Of a stretch of 5,455 bases of DNA, positions 1 to 5,455 are shown in pieces (the stretch's first letter is position 1; the number at the start of each line of letters is the position of its first letter). The position numbers were made by a program, and so were the translations under genes. The notes below the pieces were generated by a model. That model was not told the origin of the DNA. It searched no databases and saw only the letters and a program-made list of their open reading frames with translations. The stretch comes from Rhodobacteraceae bacterium UBA6273 (GTDB lineage Bacteria; Pseudomonadota; Alphaproteobacteria; Rhodobacterales; Rhodobacteraceae), in contig DJUV01000270.1 of the NCBI GenBank assembly GCA_002440625.1, forward strand, positions 1 through 5,455, written 5' to 3'.

Positions 1-732
1 GTTCTTGATCTCGCAGCGCGTGCCGAGGATGGAGAAATCCCCCGTCGCCTGGAAACGCTCATAGTCGCCGGGCTTGCAGATGGAGACGTTGACGTCGGCG
101 CGCAGGTTGCCGTTCTGCATGTTGCCGTCGCAGGTGCCGAGGTAGCGCATGATCTGGCGGAGCTTCGCCACATAGGCCGCCGCTTCCTCCGGCCCCCGGA
201 TGTCGGGGCGCGAGACGATCTCCATCAGCGCGACGCCGGTGCGGTTGAGGTCGACGAAGGACATGGTCGGGTCAAGGTCGTGTATCGACTTGCCCGCGTC
301 CTGCTCGATATGGATGCGCTCGATGCGCACGCGCCGCGCAATGCCCGGCCCCATGTCGACGATCACCTCGCCTTCGCCGACGATCGGGTGGTAGAGCTGC
401 GAAATCTGGTAGCCCTGCGGCAGGTCGGGATAGAAATAGTTCTTGCGGTCGAAGGCCGAGCGCAGGTTGATCGCGGCCTTGAGGCCAAGGCCGGTCTTGA
501 CCGCCTGGGCCACGCAGAACTCGTTGATGACCGGCAGCATCCCCGGCATGGCGGCGTCAACGAAGGCGACGTTGGAATTCGGCTCTGCCCCGAAGGTGGT
601 CGAGGCGCCGGAGAAGAGCTTGGCGTTGGACGCCACCTGGGCATGGACCTCAAGTCCGATCACAAGTTCCCAATCCGACTTCGCGCCGGAAATCACCTTG
701 GGCTTCGGGGCTTCAAAGGTCAGGTCAAGCAT
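1..732 (-). CDS. gatB: Aspartyl/glutamyl-tRNA amidotransferase subunit B, N-terminal part (runs off the left edge)
   Basis: Subunit B of the cytoplasmic GatCAB complex, which recognises misacylated Glu-tRNA(Gln) and/or Asp-tRNA(Asn), activates the acyl group with ATP and amidates it with ammonia channelled from GatA. The 244 visible residues are about half of the usual ~500; the GatB cradle domain is present but the C-terminal helical/YqeY-like tRNA-binding part lies outside the window. Recognisable blocks are VIGLEVHAQ (residues 24-32, with Glu28 and His30 matching the family's metal/ammonia-channel residues), [19 protein letters not shown] (94-112), HIEQDAGK (141-148, with Glu143 likely another such residue), [14 protein letters not shown] (161-174), [10 protein letters not shown] near 220, and GTRCEIKN at the edge. 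The ATG at 732 gives the short leader before VIGLEVH that alphaproteobacterial GatB has, and it has a GAAGGA ribosome binding site 7 bases upstream. It is transcribed divergently from the crotonase gene. The reading frame is intact. Identity is seen directly from these motifs. Confidence 0.97.
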   Translation of the reverse strand, partial: MLDLTFEAPKPKVISGAKSDWELVIGLEVHAQVASNAKLFSGASTTFGAEPNSNVAFVDAAMPGMLPVINEFCVAQAVKTGLGLKAAINLRSAFDRKNYFYPDLPQGYQISQLYHPIVGEGEVIVDMGPGIARRVRIERIHIEQDAGKSIHDLDPTMSFVDLNRTGVALMEIVSRPDIRGPEEAAAYVAKLRQIMRYLGTCDGNMQNGNLRADVNVSICKPGDYERFQATGDFSILGTRCEIKN

Positions 733-740
733 GGTCGCGG

Positions 741-746
741 TCCTTC
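741..746 (-). promoter_or_regulatory. Ribosome binding site of gatB
   Basis: On the minus strand this reads GAAGGA, a good match to the anti-Shine-Dalgarno sequence, with 8 bases between it and the ATG at 732. It supports that ATG as the start. Confidence 0.75.
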
Positions 747-759
747 AGGATACCTGCGC

Positions 760-788
760 TTTCTAAGGGAGTGGGCACGGGGGGGCAA
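760..788 (-). promoter_or_regulatory. Candidate sigma-70-type promoter for gatB
   Basis: On the minus strand a TTGCCC box (783-788) is followed after exactly 17 bases by a TAGAAA box (760-765). Each matches the sigma-70 consensus at four of six positions, and the -35 box keeps the TTG that matters most in Rhodobacteraceae promoters. The predicted start would lie near 752, giving a leader of about 20 bases that just contains the ribosome binding site. This is inferred from spacing and position. Two 4/6 boxes can arise by chance, but the location is right. Confidence 0.45.
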
Positions 789-846
789 GCGGATCGGCGC
801 GGCTTTCCATCCCCCGCCTGCTCTGGCATGGTCGCCGGACGAAACG

Positions 847-852
847 AAAGGG
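847..852 (+). promoter_or_regulatory. Ribosome binding site that decides the crotonase start
   Basis: AAAGGG ends directly against the ATG at 853, which leaves no room for initiation there, but lies 9 bases before the ATG at 862. This favours 862 over 853 and over any start further upstream. I found no convincing rightward promoter in 733-846. Confidence 0.55.
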
Positions 853-861
853 ATGCGGCCG

Positions 862-1659
862 ATGAAGACCCTCGACAGCCTTGATCTGACGCAGATTCTT
901 CTTGAGGTGGACGCGGCTGGCATCGCCACGGTGACGCTGAACCGCGAGGCCAAGCGCAATGCGCTCGATTCCCGCACGGTCGAGGAACTGGTCGATCTTT
1001 TTACCACGATCCCGCGTGCCGGCATCCGCGCCGTGGTCCTCAGGGGGGAGGGCACGCATTTCTGCGCCGGCCTTGATCTTGTCGAGCATTTCAAGGAAGA
1101 CCGCAGCCCGGCTGAGTTCATGCATCTTTGCCTCAGGTGGCATGAGGCCTTCAACAAGATGGAATATGGCGGCGTGCCGATCATCGCCGCCCTGAAGGGC
1201 GCGGTCGTCGGCGGCGGGCTGGAACTGGCCTCATCGGCCCATATCCGGGTGGCCGACCGGACGACCTATTTCGCCCTGCCGGAGGGCCAGCGCGGGCTTT
1301 TCACCGGCGGCGGTGCCACGATCCGTGTGGCCGATCTGGTCGGCAAGGCGCGGATGATCGACATGATGCTGACGGGCCGAGTCTACCAGGGTGAAGAGGC
1401 GATGGCGGTCGGGCTTTGCCAGTACCTTGTCGATGACAGCGACGCGAAGGCGATGGAACTGGCCCGCGCGGCGGCGGCGCATCCGCCCTTGACCAATTTC
1501 GCCATCTGCTCGGCGATCAGCCACATGCAGAACATGTCCGCGCTCGATGCCGCCTATGCCGAGGCGGTGGTGGCGGGGATCGTCAACACCCAGCCGGACG
1601 CGCGCGGGCGGCTTGAGGCCTTCGCCAACAAGACCGCCGCCCGGGTCCGGCCAAAGTGA
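862..1659 (+). CDS. Enoyl-CoA hydratase/isomerase (crotonase) family protein
   Basis: A 265-residue cytoplasmic enzyme of the crotonase superfamily, which polarises acyl-CoA thioesters in an oxyanion hole to hydrate, isomerise or cleave them. The length is normal for a single-domain member. Visible family marks are [12 protein letters not shown] (residues 24-35), the first oxyanion-hole block HFCAGLDL (66-73), the second block [11 protein letters not shown] (113-123, Gly118 backbone), and LPEGQRG (139-145). Glu121 and Glu141 line up with the two catalytic glutamates of mitochondrial enoyl-CoA hydratase (Glu144 and Glu164), so hydratase chemistry is possible. Two residues after GGGLELA the usual acidic/cysteine block is replaced by SSAHIRVAD, so this belongs to a side branch and the substrate cannot be named. 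The start at 862 rests on the ribosome binding site spacing; 853 (three residues longer) is the alternative. Its stop overlaps the GTG of the transporter gene, so the two are probably co-translated. A role in fatty-acid, branched-chain or aromatic acyl-CoA breakdown is inference. Confidence 0.9.
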   Translation: MKTLDSLDLTQILLEVDAAGIATVTLNREAKRNALDSRTVEELVDLFTTIPRAGIRAVVLRGEGTHFCAGLDLVEHFKEDRSPAEFMHLCLRWHEAFNKMEYGGVPIIAALKGAVVGGGLELASSAHIRVADRTTYFALPEGQRGLFTGGGATIRVADLVGKARMIDMMLTGRVYQGEEAMAVGLCQYLVDDSDAKAMELARAAAAHPPLTNFAICSAISHMQNMSALDAAYAEAVVAGIVNTQPDARGRLEAFANKTAARVRPK

Positions 1660-2597
1660 ACGACCTGACCGAACAGACACCGCTGAAAGGCATCGGCTTC
1701 AAGCTGATCTCGGTCGCGGTCTTCATGGCGATGGCGAGCCTCATCAAGGCCACCGCCGATGAGGTGCCGCCGGGCGAAGCGGTTTTCTTCCGGTCATTCT
1801 TCGCGATTCCGGTGATCCTCGTCTGGCTTTACGCCACGCATGAATTCGGCGCTGGCCTGCGCACCTCCAACCCGCTCGGCCATTTCTGGCGCGGGCTTCT
1901 GGGGACGACGGCGATGGGGCTCGGCTTCGCCGGGCTTGGCCTGCTGCCGCTGCCGGAGGTCACGGCCATCGGCTATGCCGCGCCGCTCCTCACCGTCGTC
2001 TTCGCGGCTATGTTTCTGGGCGAGGCGGTGCGCGCCTTCCGCATCACCACGGTCGGTCTTGGCATGGCGGGGGTGCTCATCATCCTTTCGCCCCGGTTCT
2101 CGGCGCTCGGCGCGGGCGAGGTTGGGACGGCGGAAACACTGGGGGCGGTCCTCGTCCTTGTCGGCGCGGTCTTCTCGGCGCTGGCGCAGGTCTTCGTCCG
2201 CAAGCTGGTGATGGAGGAGCGGACGACGGCGATCGTCTTCTACTTCTCGGTCACGTCCGCCTGTCTGTCGCTGATCACGCTGCCTTTCGGCTGGGCCTGG
2301 CCGTCGCCGTCGGGCGCCGCGATGCTGGTCGGGGCGGGGCTTCTGGGTGGCGTGGGGCAGGTTTTCCTGACCTCATCCTACCGCTATGCCGATGCCTCGG
2401 TGGTGGCGCCTTTCGAATATGCCTCGATGCTGCTGGCTCTTGGCGTCGGCTATTTCGTCTTCGACGAGGTGCCGACGATCCGGGTTCTGCAAGGTGCCGC
2501 GCTGGTCGTGGCGGCGGGCATCGCCATCATCTGGCGCGAGCGGCAACTGGGGCTGAAGCGGGAAAAGGCGCGCAGGTCGATGACGCCGCAGGGGTAA
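1656..2597 (+). CDS. DMT-superfamily transporter with two EamA domains
   Basis: A 313-residue inner-membrane permease of the drug/metabolite transporter superfamily. It shows ten hydrophobic segments, roughly at residues 13-31, 42-60, 79-97, 101-121, 128-146, 160-182, 190-209, 219-239, 248-269 and 276-293, forming two EamA repeats (about 11-145 and 160-293). The N-terminal stub and the strongly basic tail ([14 protein letters not shown], 293-306) fit the usual N-in/C-in topology. Other family-typical features are the charged pair FFRS after helix 1 and FLGEAVR/FDEVPT at the end of each half. Family members export amino acids or metabolites, or import compounds such as riboflavin or S-adenosylmethionine; the sequence does not say which applies here. 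The GTG start overlaps the crotonase stop by four bases (GTGA), and I see no good Shine-Dalgarno sequence before it, so translation probably depends on the upstream gene. The family call is firm; the substrate is unknown. Confidence 0.92.
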   Translation: MNDLTEQTPLKGIGFKLISVAVFMAMASLIKATADEVPPGEAVFFRSFFAIPVILVWLYATHEFGAGLRTSNPLGHFWRGLLGTTAMGLGFAGLGLLPLPEVTAIGYAAPLLTVVFAAMFLGEAVRAFRITTVGLGMAGVLIILSPRFSALGAGEVGTAETLGAVLVLVGAVFSALAQVFVRKLVMEERTTAIVFYFSVTSACLSLITLPFGWAWPSPSGAAMLVGAGLLGGVGQVFLTSSYRYADASVVAPFEYASMLLALGVGYFVFDEVPTIRVLQGAALVVAAGIAIIWRERQLGLKREKARRSMTPQG

Positions 2598-2599
2598 GC

Positions 2600-2620
2600 T
2601 GCGGCAGTTATCCTGCCGTA
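2600..2620. terminator. Stem-loop at the junction of two converging genes, possible bidirectional terminator
   Basis: TGCGGCAG (2600-2607) pairs with CTGCCGTA (2613-2620) to form an 8-bp stem, including one G-T pair, around a 5-base loop. It begins three bases after the transporter stop codon, and the stop codon of dtd lies in the loop. There is no T-run on either strand, so it is not a textbook intrinsic terminator. It could act as a Rho-assisted stop or as a 3'-end protecting hairpin for both converging messages. Confidence 0.4.
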
Positions 2621-3051
2621 TCCAGCCAGATCGTCACCGGCCCCTGATTGACCAGCGCCACATCCATGTCGGCGCCGAATTCACCGTTCGCGACCGCCAC
2701 GCCCTCGGCCCTCAGCCGGTCCGAGAAATAGCGGTAGAGCCTTTCGCCCTCATCCGGCGGCGCTGCGGGCGAAAAGCCGGGGCGGTTCCCGCGCGAGGTG
2801 TCGGCGGCGAGAGTGAACTGGCTGACGACCAGCGCCGCGCCACCGGTATCGCGGAGCGAGAGGTTCATCTTGTCCTCAGCGTCGCGAAAGATGCGGAGCT
2901 TGACGATCTTGGCGGCAAGCTGGTCGGCTTCAGCCTCGGTATCGCCGCGCATGGCGCAGATGAGGATGAGAAGGCCCGGCCCGATCTCTCCGGTCAGCCG
3001 CCCCGCGACGGTGACGCGCGCCGAACTGACGCGCTGAAGGAGCGCCCTCAC
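2608..3051 (-). CDS. dtd: D-aminoacyl-tRNA deacylase
   Basis: A 147-residue cytoplasmic homodimeric enzyme that hydrolyses D-amino acids (and, in this family, glycine mischarged on tRNA-Ala) from tRNA, keeping them out of protein synthesis. The length matches the family (about 145). The start [15 protein letters not shown] is the canonical DTD opening, so the GTG at 3051 is well supported even though no strong Shine-Dalgarno sequence precedes it. The active-site block SQFTLAAD (residues 77-84, with Thr80 at the known catalytic position) and the NQGPVTIW block (135-142), whose Gly137-Pro138 cross-subunit motif gives chiral proofreading, are both intact. Its GTG overlaps the TGA of the upstream sugar kinase by four bases, so it is the second gene of that transcription unit and is probably translated by coupling. 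The two activities have no obvious metabolic link. The neighbouring transporter gene converges on it with only 10 bp between stops. Confidence 0.96.
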   Translation of the reverse strand: MRALLQRVSSARVTVAGRLTGEIGPGLLILICAMRGDTEAEADQLAAKIVKLRIFRDAEDKMNLSLRDTGGAALVVSQFTLAADTSRGNRPGFSPAAPPDEGERLYRYFSDRLRAEGVAVANGEFGADMDVALVNQGPVTIWLDTAG

Positions 3052-3971
3052 AACTCGTTTGTCCAGGGCGGGTTCGCGCCGGGGCGCGACACAGTGACGG
3101 CGGCGGCGCGGTTGCCAAGGGTCGCGGCAGCCTTCAGGGCATCGGCACTGATCCCGGCAATGGCGGGCTTCGTCAGAAGCCCGGCCTGATGCAGGGAGGC
3201 CAGAACGCCCGCGTTGAACGTGTCGCCCGCGCCGACGGTATCGGCGACCTTGACCTTCTGCGCCGGCACGAAGACGGCATCGCGGGTGGTGAAGGCATGG
3301 GCGCCCTTGGCGCCTTCCGTCACGAAGACGGCCTTCGGCCCCCGGCCAAGAAGACCGGCGGCCAGATCGCCGATTTCGCCGGTCCCCTCAAGCCAGCGCA
3401 GATCCTCGTCGGACAGTTTCACGATGTCGGCCATAGCCATCATGCGGCCGATGCGGGCGCGGTAGCTGGCTTCGTCCGAGATGAAGGACGGGCGGATGTT
3501 CGGGTCGATCATGATCACGCGGCCCGAGGCGGCGCCGCGCTGCATCAGCGCCTCGTAGGTCGCCCCGCCGGGTTCGACCATCAGGCTGATGCCGCCGAAG
3601 AAGAGCGTCTGGATATGATCGGGCAGGTCGGGCAGGTCGGCGGCAGTGATCATCCGCCCGGCGGTGTTCTCGTCATAGAAGGCATAGGTGGCGTGGCCGT
3701 CCACCAGCTTGACGAAAGCCAGCGTGGTCGGCCGCGAGGACCGGATCGCCAGCGAGGCATCGACCTTCGACGCGTGAAGCGTGTCGATCAGGATATCGCC
3801 GAAAAGATCGGTGGAGATGCCGCAGAGAAAGCCCGATGGCGCGCCGAGGCGGCCAAGCGCGATGGCGGTGTTGAAGACCGCGCCGCCGGCATAGGGCGCG
3901 AAGGCCCCTTCGCCCTCGGTCGATTGCCGCGGCAGCATGTCGATCAGCGCCTCGCCACAACTCAGGATCAT
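3048..3971 (-). CDS. PfkB-family carbohydrate kinase, probably fructokinase
   Basis: A 307-residue cytoplasmic sugar kinase of the ribokinase/PfkB family, which transfers phosphate from ATP to a sugar hydroxyl. Visible features are an N-terminal strand [13 protein letters not shown] (2-14, typical of fructokinases and related kinases), the substrate-binding [18 protein letters not shown] (26-43, the first PfkB signature region), a DPNIRP block typical of fructokinases, and the ATP/anion-hole signature [12 protein letters not shown] (244-255) with catalytic Asp250. Length and order of motifs are normal. Fructose is the likeliest substrate from the CGEALID, GGA-x-FN and DPNIRP combination; 2-keto-3-deoxygluconate or another ketose remains possible. 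The ATG at 3971 follows a strong ribosome binding site. Upstream lie a promoter-like element and a LacI-type palindrome, suggesting sugar-responsive control. The stop overlaps dtd. A 9-base in-frame tandem repeat (3622-3639) encodes the DLPDLPD loop. Confidence 0.92.
   Translation of the reverse strand: MILSCGEALIDMLPRQSTEGEGAFAPYAGGAVFNTAIALGRLGAPSGFLCGISTDLFGDILIDTLHASKVDASLAIRSSRPTTLAFVKLVDGHATYAFYDENTAGRMITAADLPDLPDHIQTLFFGGISLMVEPGGATYEALMQRGAASGRVIMIDPNIRPSFISDEASYRARIGRMMAMADIVKLSDEDLRWLEGTGEIGDLAAGLLGRGPKAVFVTEGAKGAHAFTTRDAVFVPAQKVKVADTVGAGDTFNAGVLASLHQAGLLTKPAIAGISADALKAAATLGNRAAAVTVSRPGANPPWTNEL
3622..3639. repeat. Short in-frame tandem repeat, two 9-base copies
   Basis: Two adjacent identical copies of GGCAGGTCG (frame chosen arbitrarily) lie inside the sugar kinase gene and encode the repeated tripeptide in ADLPDLPDH. 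The repeat keeps the frame and lies in a surface-type linker before a beta strand. It looks like a small slippage duplication with little functional meaning. Confidence 0.6.
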
Positions 3972-3974
3972 CGC

Positions 3975-3982
3975 TTCCTCCC
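3975..3982 (-). promoter_or_regulatory. Ribosome binding site of the sugar kinase gene
   Basis: On the minus strand this reads GGGAGGAA, with a GGAGG core 5 bases before the ATG at 3971. It is the strongest ribosome binding site in the window and fixes that start codon. It directly abuts the putative operator. Confidence 0.8.
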
Positions 3983-3994
3983 GTTAGCGGTAAC
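3983..3994. promoter_or_regulatory. Putative LacI-family operator upstream of the sugar kinase
   Basis: GTTAGCGGTAAC is a 12-base palindrome with a central CG and one mismatched pair (GTTA-GC/GG-TAAC). This is the general form of LacI/GalR-family operators, which commonly control sugar genes in proteobacteria. It lies at the predicted transcription start, just upstream of the ribosome binding site, where bound repressor would block initiation. A half-copy, TAGCGG (4005-4010), lies 20 bases away in the same orientation, about two helical turns, and overlaps the -10 region. No regulator gene is in the window, so the assignment rests on the motif and its position. Confidence 0.55.
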
Positions 3995-4000
3995 AAACAT

Positions 4001-4029
4001 CCTCTAGCGGATGCCGCCCCCTGCATCAA
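4001..4029 (-). promoter_or_regulatory. Candidate promoter of the sugar kinase-dtd operon
   Basis: On the minus strand TTGATG (4024-4029) is followed after 17 bases by TAGAGG (4001-4006). The -35 box matches consensus at four of six positions and the -10 box at three of six. The predicted start near 3993 falls inside the palindromic operator, the expected layout for a repressed sugar gene. The -10 box is weak. An alternative TTGACC box at 4054-4059 has no good -10 partner at proper spacing. Confidence 0.4.
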
Positions 4030-4066
4030 TCACCTTGCGGGGCTTTCGGGCCGGGTCAAGGGGCTG

Positions 4067-5203
4067 TCAGTTGAACTGGAAGTCGATCTGCGCGGTATCG
4101 ACATTCTGCGACAGCCAGACGAGGCCAGCCGCCACGATCAGGCCGAGGATGACCGCCGCCGCGATTTTCCACGGCGACCAAGGGCGTTCGCCCTCGACCT
4201 TGCCGGTCTGGCCGTTGACCACGAAGCGGAAGCTCTGGCCTCGGAACCTGTAGGCGGCGGTCCAGACCGGCAGCAGGATATGCTTGAAGGTCACGTCTGA
4301 CACTTCGGTGTTGATCGAACGGATTTCCTGCCGGTCGCCGCCGATGTCGAAGCGCACGTCACGTTCGATCATCGCATCCATATAAGCCCGCGCCTCGGTC
4401 AGCCCGTCCTGAAGCGAGACGGTGTAGCCCTCGGCCCGGAAGCCGGCGAGGAATTCCGGCTGGTAGGGCTCCAGCCGCGTCAAGTCCCAGGGCAGAAGCG
4501 CATCGGTATGCGACTTCGGCAGCGACCGCGCGGCAAGGACGAGGACATCGTCGAAGAACCGCGCCACCCGACCCGAAACCGGCGTCCAGCGGATGCGCGG
4601 CACCTGCCGCATCTCGGTCCTGACCCGGCCCTGCTGGTCGCGCACCTGCACGGCCTGGGTTTCATGGTAGATCGTGCCGCGCTGGCCGGAATAGCTTGAC
4701 CGGGTGTCGGCGTCGAAGGTCCAGTATGGGACGTAGACGCCCTGCAGGGCGCGGCCCTTCCGGGCATATTCCTGCAAGCCCGACGGCGCGAACCAGCGCG
4801 AGCCGAGCCACTGGTTCATCGCTGCGCGCGCCTCTGCTTCGGTGATGTCGAAGGGGGCAACGCCCTTCGGCTTGATGTGGCGGCTTGCGCCGGTATCGGT
4901 GACGACGGGCGTGGCGCAGAACGGGCACTCGGTCGAATGCACCGCCGGGTCGAACTCCACCTCAGCGCCGCAGTTCGGGCAGCGCGAGATGCGGGTGACT
5001 TCCATCTCGGTATCCGGCAAGGCCGCCTCAAGCCCGCGCCTGAGGTCAAGCTCCTGGATCGGCTGGACCTGATTTCGGGTCGCGGTCAGCGGTTCAGTAT
5101 GGCCGCAAAAGTCGCAGACGAGCTTTCCCTCGCCCGGCGAAAAGCGCATGTCGGCGCCGCATTGCGGGCAGGGAAAGCGGCGGTCCTTGGTGTCTTCGGT
5201 CAT
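4067..5203 (-). CDS. Membrane-anchored protein with two N-terminal zinc ribbons
   Basis: A 378-residue protein of unknown biochemical role; homologues are usually labelled TFIIB-type zinc ribbon-containing protein or, misleadingly, primosomal protein N'-like. It begins with one four-cysteine zinc ribbon (Cys12/Cys15 and Cys30/Cys33; CPQC and CDFC) and has a second at Cys75/Cys78 and Cys93/Cys96 (CPNC and CPFC). A soluble region of about 230 residues follows, with aromatic-rich blocks such as GVYVPYWTFDA and VNGQTGKVEGERPWSPWK. A single hydrophobic helix (about 346-364) then anchors the C-terminus, leaving a 14-residue tail. There is no signal peptide, so the ribbons should be cytoplasmic. The ATG at 5203 has an AAGG 10 bases upstream, and the GYF-domain gene ends 19 bp before it, so the two are probably one operon. 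In other bacteria I recall this type of protein next to SPFH/band-7 genes, which fits. There are no helicase motifs, so a replication role is not supported. Confidence 0.85.
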   Translation of the reverse strand: MTEDTKDRRFPCPQCGADMRFSPGEGKLVCDFCGHTEPLTATRNQVQPIQELDLRRGLEAALPDTEMEVTRISRCPNCGAEVEFDPAVHSTECPFCATPVVTDTGASRHIKPKGVAPFDITEAEARAAMNQWLGSRWFAPSGLQEYARKGRALQGVYVPYWTFDADTRSSYSGQRGTIYHETQAVQVRDQQGRVRTEMRQVPRIRWTPVSGRVARFFDDVLVLAARSLPKSHTDALLPWDLTRLEPYQPEFLAGFRAEGYTVSLQDGLTEARAYMDAMIERDVRFDIGGDRQEIRSINTEVSDVTFKHILLPVWTAAYRFRGQSFRFVVNGQTGKVEGERPWSPWKIAAAVILGLIVAAGLVWLSQNVDTAQIDFQFN

Positions 5204-5222
5204 TCCGGGGCTGCCTTGCCGG

Positions 5223-5455
5223 TCAGGTTCCCGGCGGGGGTGGAGGCATCACGGTGAACAACTGGCCCAGCTCGGCAACCTCGCCCGCCGGTTTCCAGCC
5301 GTCCATGCCCTGCGCCCAGACCAGCGTTTCGCGGGTGACGCTGCCGTCCGCCACCAGCCGTCCCATATGTCCACGCCCGTAGGGACCTTGCGCCGCGCCT
5401 TCCCTGGCGATGTGCCAGACCTTTTCAACCGCCGGCGGCGGAGGCGGGGGCGGCG
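5223..5455 (-). CDS. C-terminal GYF_2 domain fragment, probably of an SPFH-domain (YdjI-like) protein, running off the right edge
   Basis: Only the last 76 residues are in the window; the frame is open to the edge and ends in TGA at 5225-5223. The fragment opens with seven consecutive prolines, continues with a GYF_2-like domain, and ends in MPPPPPGT. Domain marks are VWHIAREG, GPY followed four residues later by Met (the GP-[YF]-x4-[MV] core of GYF domains), and LVWAQGMDGWKPAGEVAEL, which closely follows the GYF_2 pattern LVW-x2-GM-x-GW-x-PA. GYF domains bind proline-rich peptides in eukaryotes; bacterial GYF_2 domains are thought to be protein-interaction modules. This domain commonly ends SPFH/band-7 membrane-scaffold proteins encoded next to zinc-ribbon proteins like the neighbour here. 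That the missing N-terminal part is SPFH is inference; RDD-type or other membrane proteins can also carry GYF_2. Confidence 0.75.
   Translation of the reverse strand, partial: PPPPPPPAVEKVWHIAREGAAQGPYGRGHMGRLVADGSVTRETLVWAQGMDGWKPAGEVAELGQLFTVMPPPPPGT

Noticed and set aside
771..790. GG...GC spacing in the G-rich stretch, considered as a sigma-54 (-24/-12) promoter for the crotonase.
   Set aside because: It lacks the TTGC part of the -12 element, and the similarity comes from the G-run. The sequence is better explained as the -35 side of the gatB promoter.
280..861. The crotonase reading frame stays open upstream to an ATG at 280, which would give a 459-residue protein.
   Set aside because: The extension lies antisense to gatB, has no family similarity, and the ribosome binding site and crotonase homology both begin at about 853-862. 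It is a GC-rich open frame by chance.
1231..1680. A 149-codon minus-strand frame opposite the crotonase gene.
   Set aside because: It is a shadow of conserved coding sequence, with no recognisable domain and low-complexity Arg/Gly/His composition.
3189..4007. A 272-codon open frame on the plus strand opposite the sugar kinase.
   Set aside because: It is the mirror of a well-supported PfkB gene. Its translation is rich in Gly, Arg, Asp and His with no domain pattern, as expected of antisense frames in GC-rich DNA, and the start has no clear ribosome binding site.
4033..4061. Inverted repeat CCTTG...CAAGG around a short GGC/GCC inner stem, downstream of the zinc-ribbon gene, considered as a terminator.
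   Set aside because: The arms are only five bases with an interrupted interior, and no T-run follows on the minus strand, so it is too weak to annotate.
4067..5203. Primosomal protein N' (PriA-like helicase) label often attached to this zinc-ribbon family.
   Set aside because: There are no Walker A, DEAH or other helicase motifs, and the protein is half the size of PriA with a C-terminal membrane helix. Only the cysteine pairs resemble PriA.
4877..5257. A 126-codon plus-strand frame opposite the zinc-ribbon gene.
   Set aside because: It is antisense to four conserved CxxC motifs and overlaps the end of the GYF gene, with no independent support.

Overview
This window looks like an ordinary stretch of chromosome from a GC-rich alphaproteobacterium, most likely a member of the Rhodobacteraceae. 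The reasons are the base composition, the alphaproteobacterial form of the GatB N-terminus, GTGA gene overlaps, and protein sequences that read like Rhodobacter/Paracoccus-type homologues. The genus cannot be fixed from sequence reading alone. I see no insertion sequence, phage gene, CRISPR array, tRNA or rRNA.

Layout, left to right. (1) The N-terminal 244 residues of gatB, the amidotransferase subunit that makes correctly charged Gln-tRNA/Asn-tRNA, run leftward off the edge from position 732. (2) A 129-bp divergent intergenic region follows; it holds a plausible gatB promoter and ribosome binding sites for both genes. (3) A rightward pair follows: a crotonase-superfamily acyl-CoA enzyme (862-1659) and a ten-helix DMT/EamA transporter (1656-2597), joined by a 4-base GTGA overlap. 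(4) A stem-loop sits at the junction where this pair converges on the next genes. (5) A leftward pair follows: a PfkB-family sugar kinase, probably a fructokinase (3048-3971), then dtd, D-aminoacyl-tRNA deacylase (2608-3051), again joined by a GTGA overlap. Just upstream of the kinase is a promoter-like element with a LacI-type palindromic operator at the predicted transcription start. (6) Further right, also leftward, are a membrane-anchored protein with two zinc ribbons (4067-5203) and, 19 bp upstream of it, the C-terminal end of a protein carrying a GYF_2 domain between proline runs (5223 to the edge), probably the tail of an SPFH/band-7 protein.

How the genes fit together: gatB and dtd both serve the quality of aminoacyl-tRNA, but they are in different transcription units and need not be co-regulated. 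The crotonase and transporter are probably co-translated; no substrate can be named for either. The sugar kinase appears to be sugar-regulated, which would place dtd under sugar control by read-through. The zinc-ribbon and GYF proteins form the least characterised part of the window and are the best candidates for a poorly described membrane-associated system. The rest is conventional housekeeping and metabolism.
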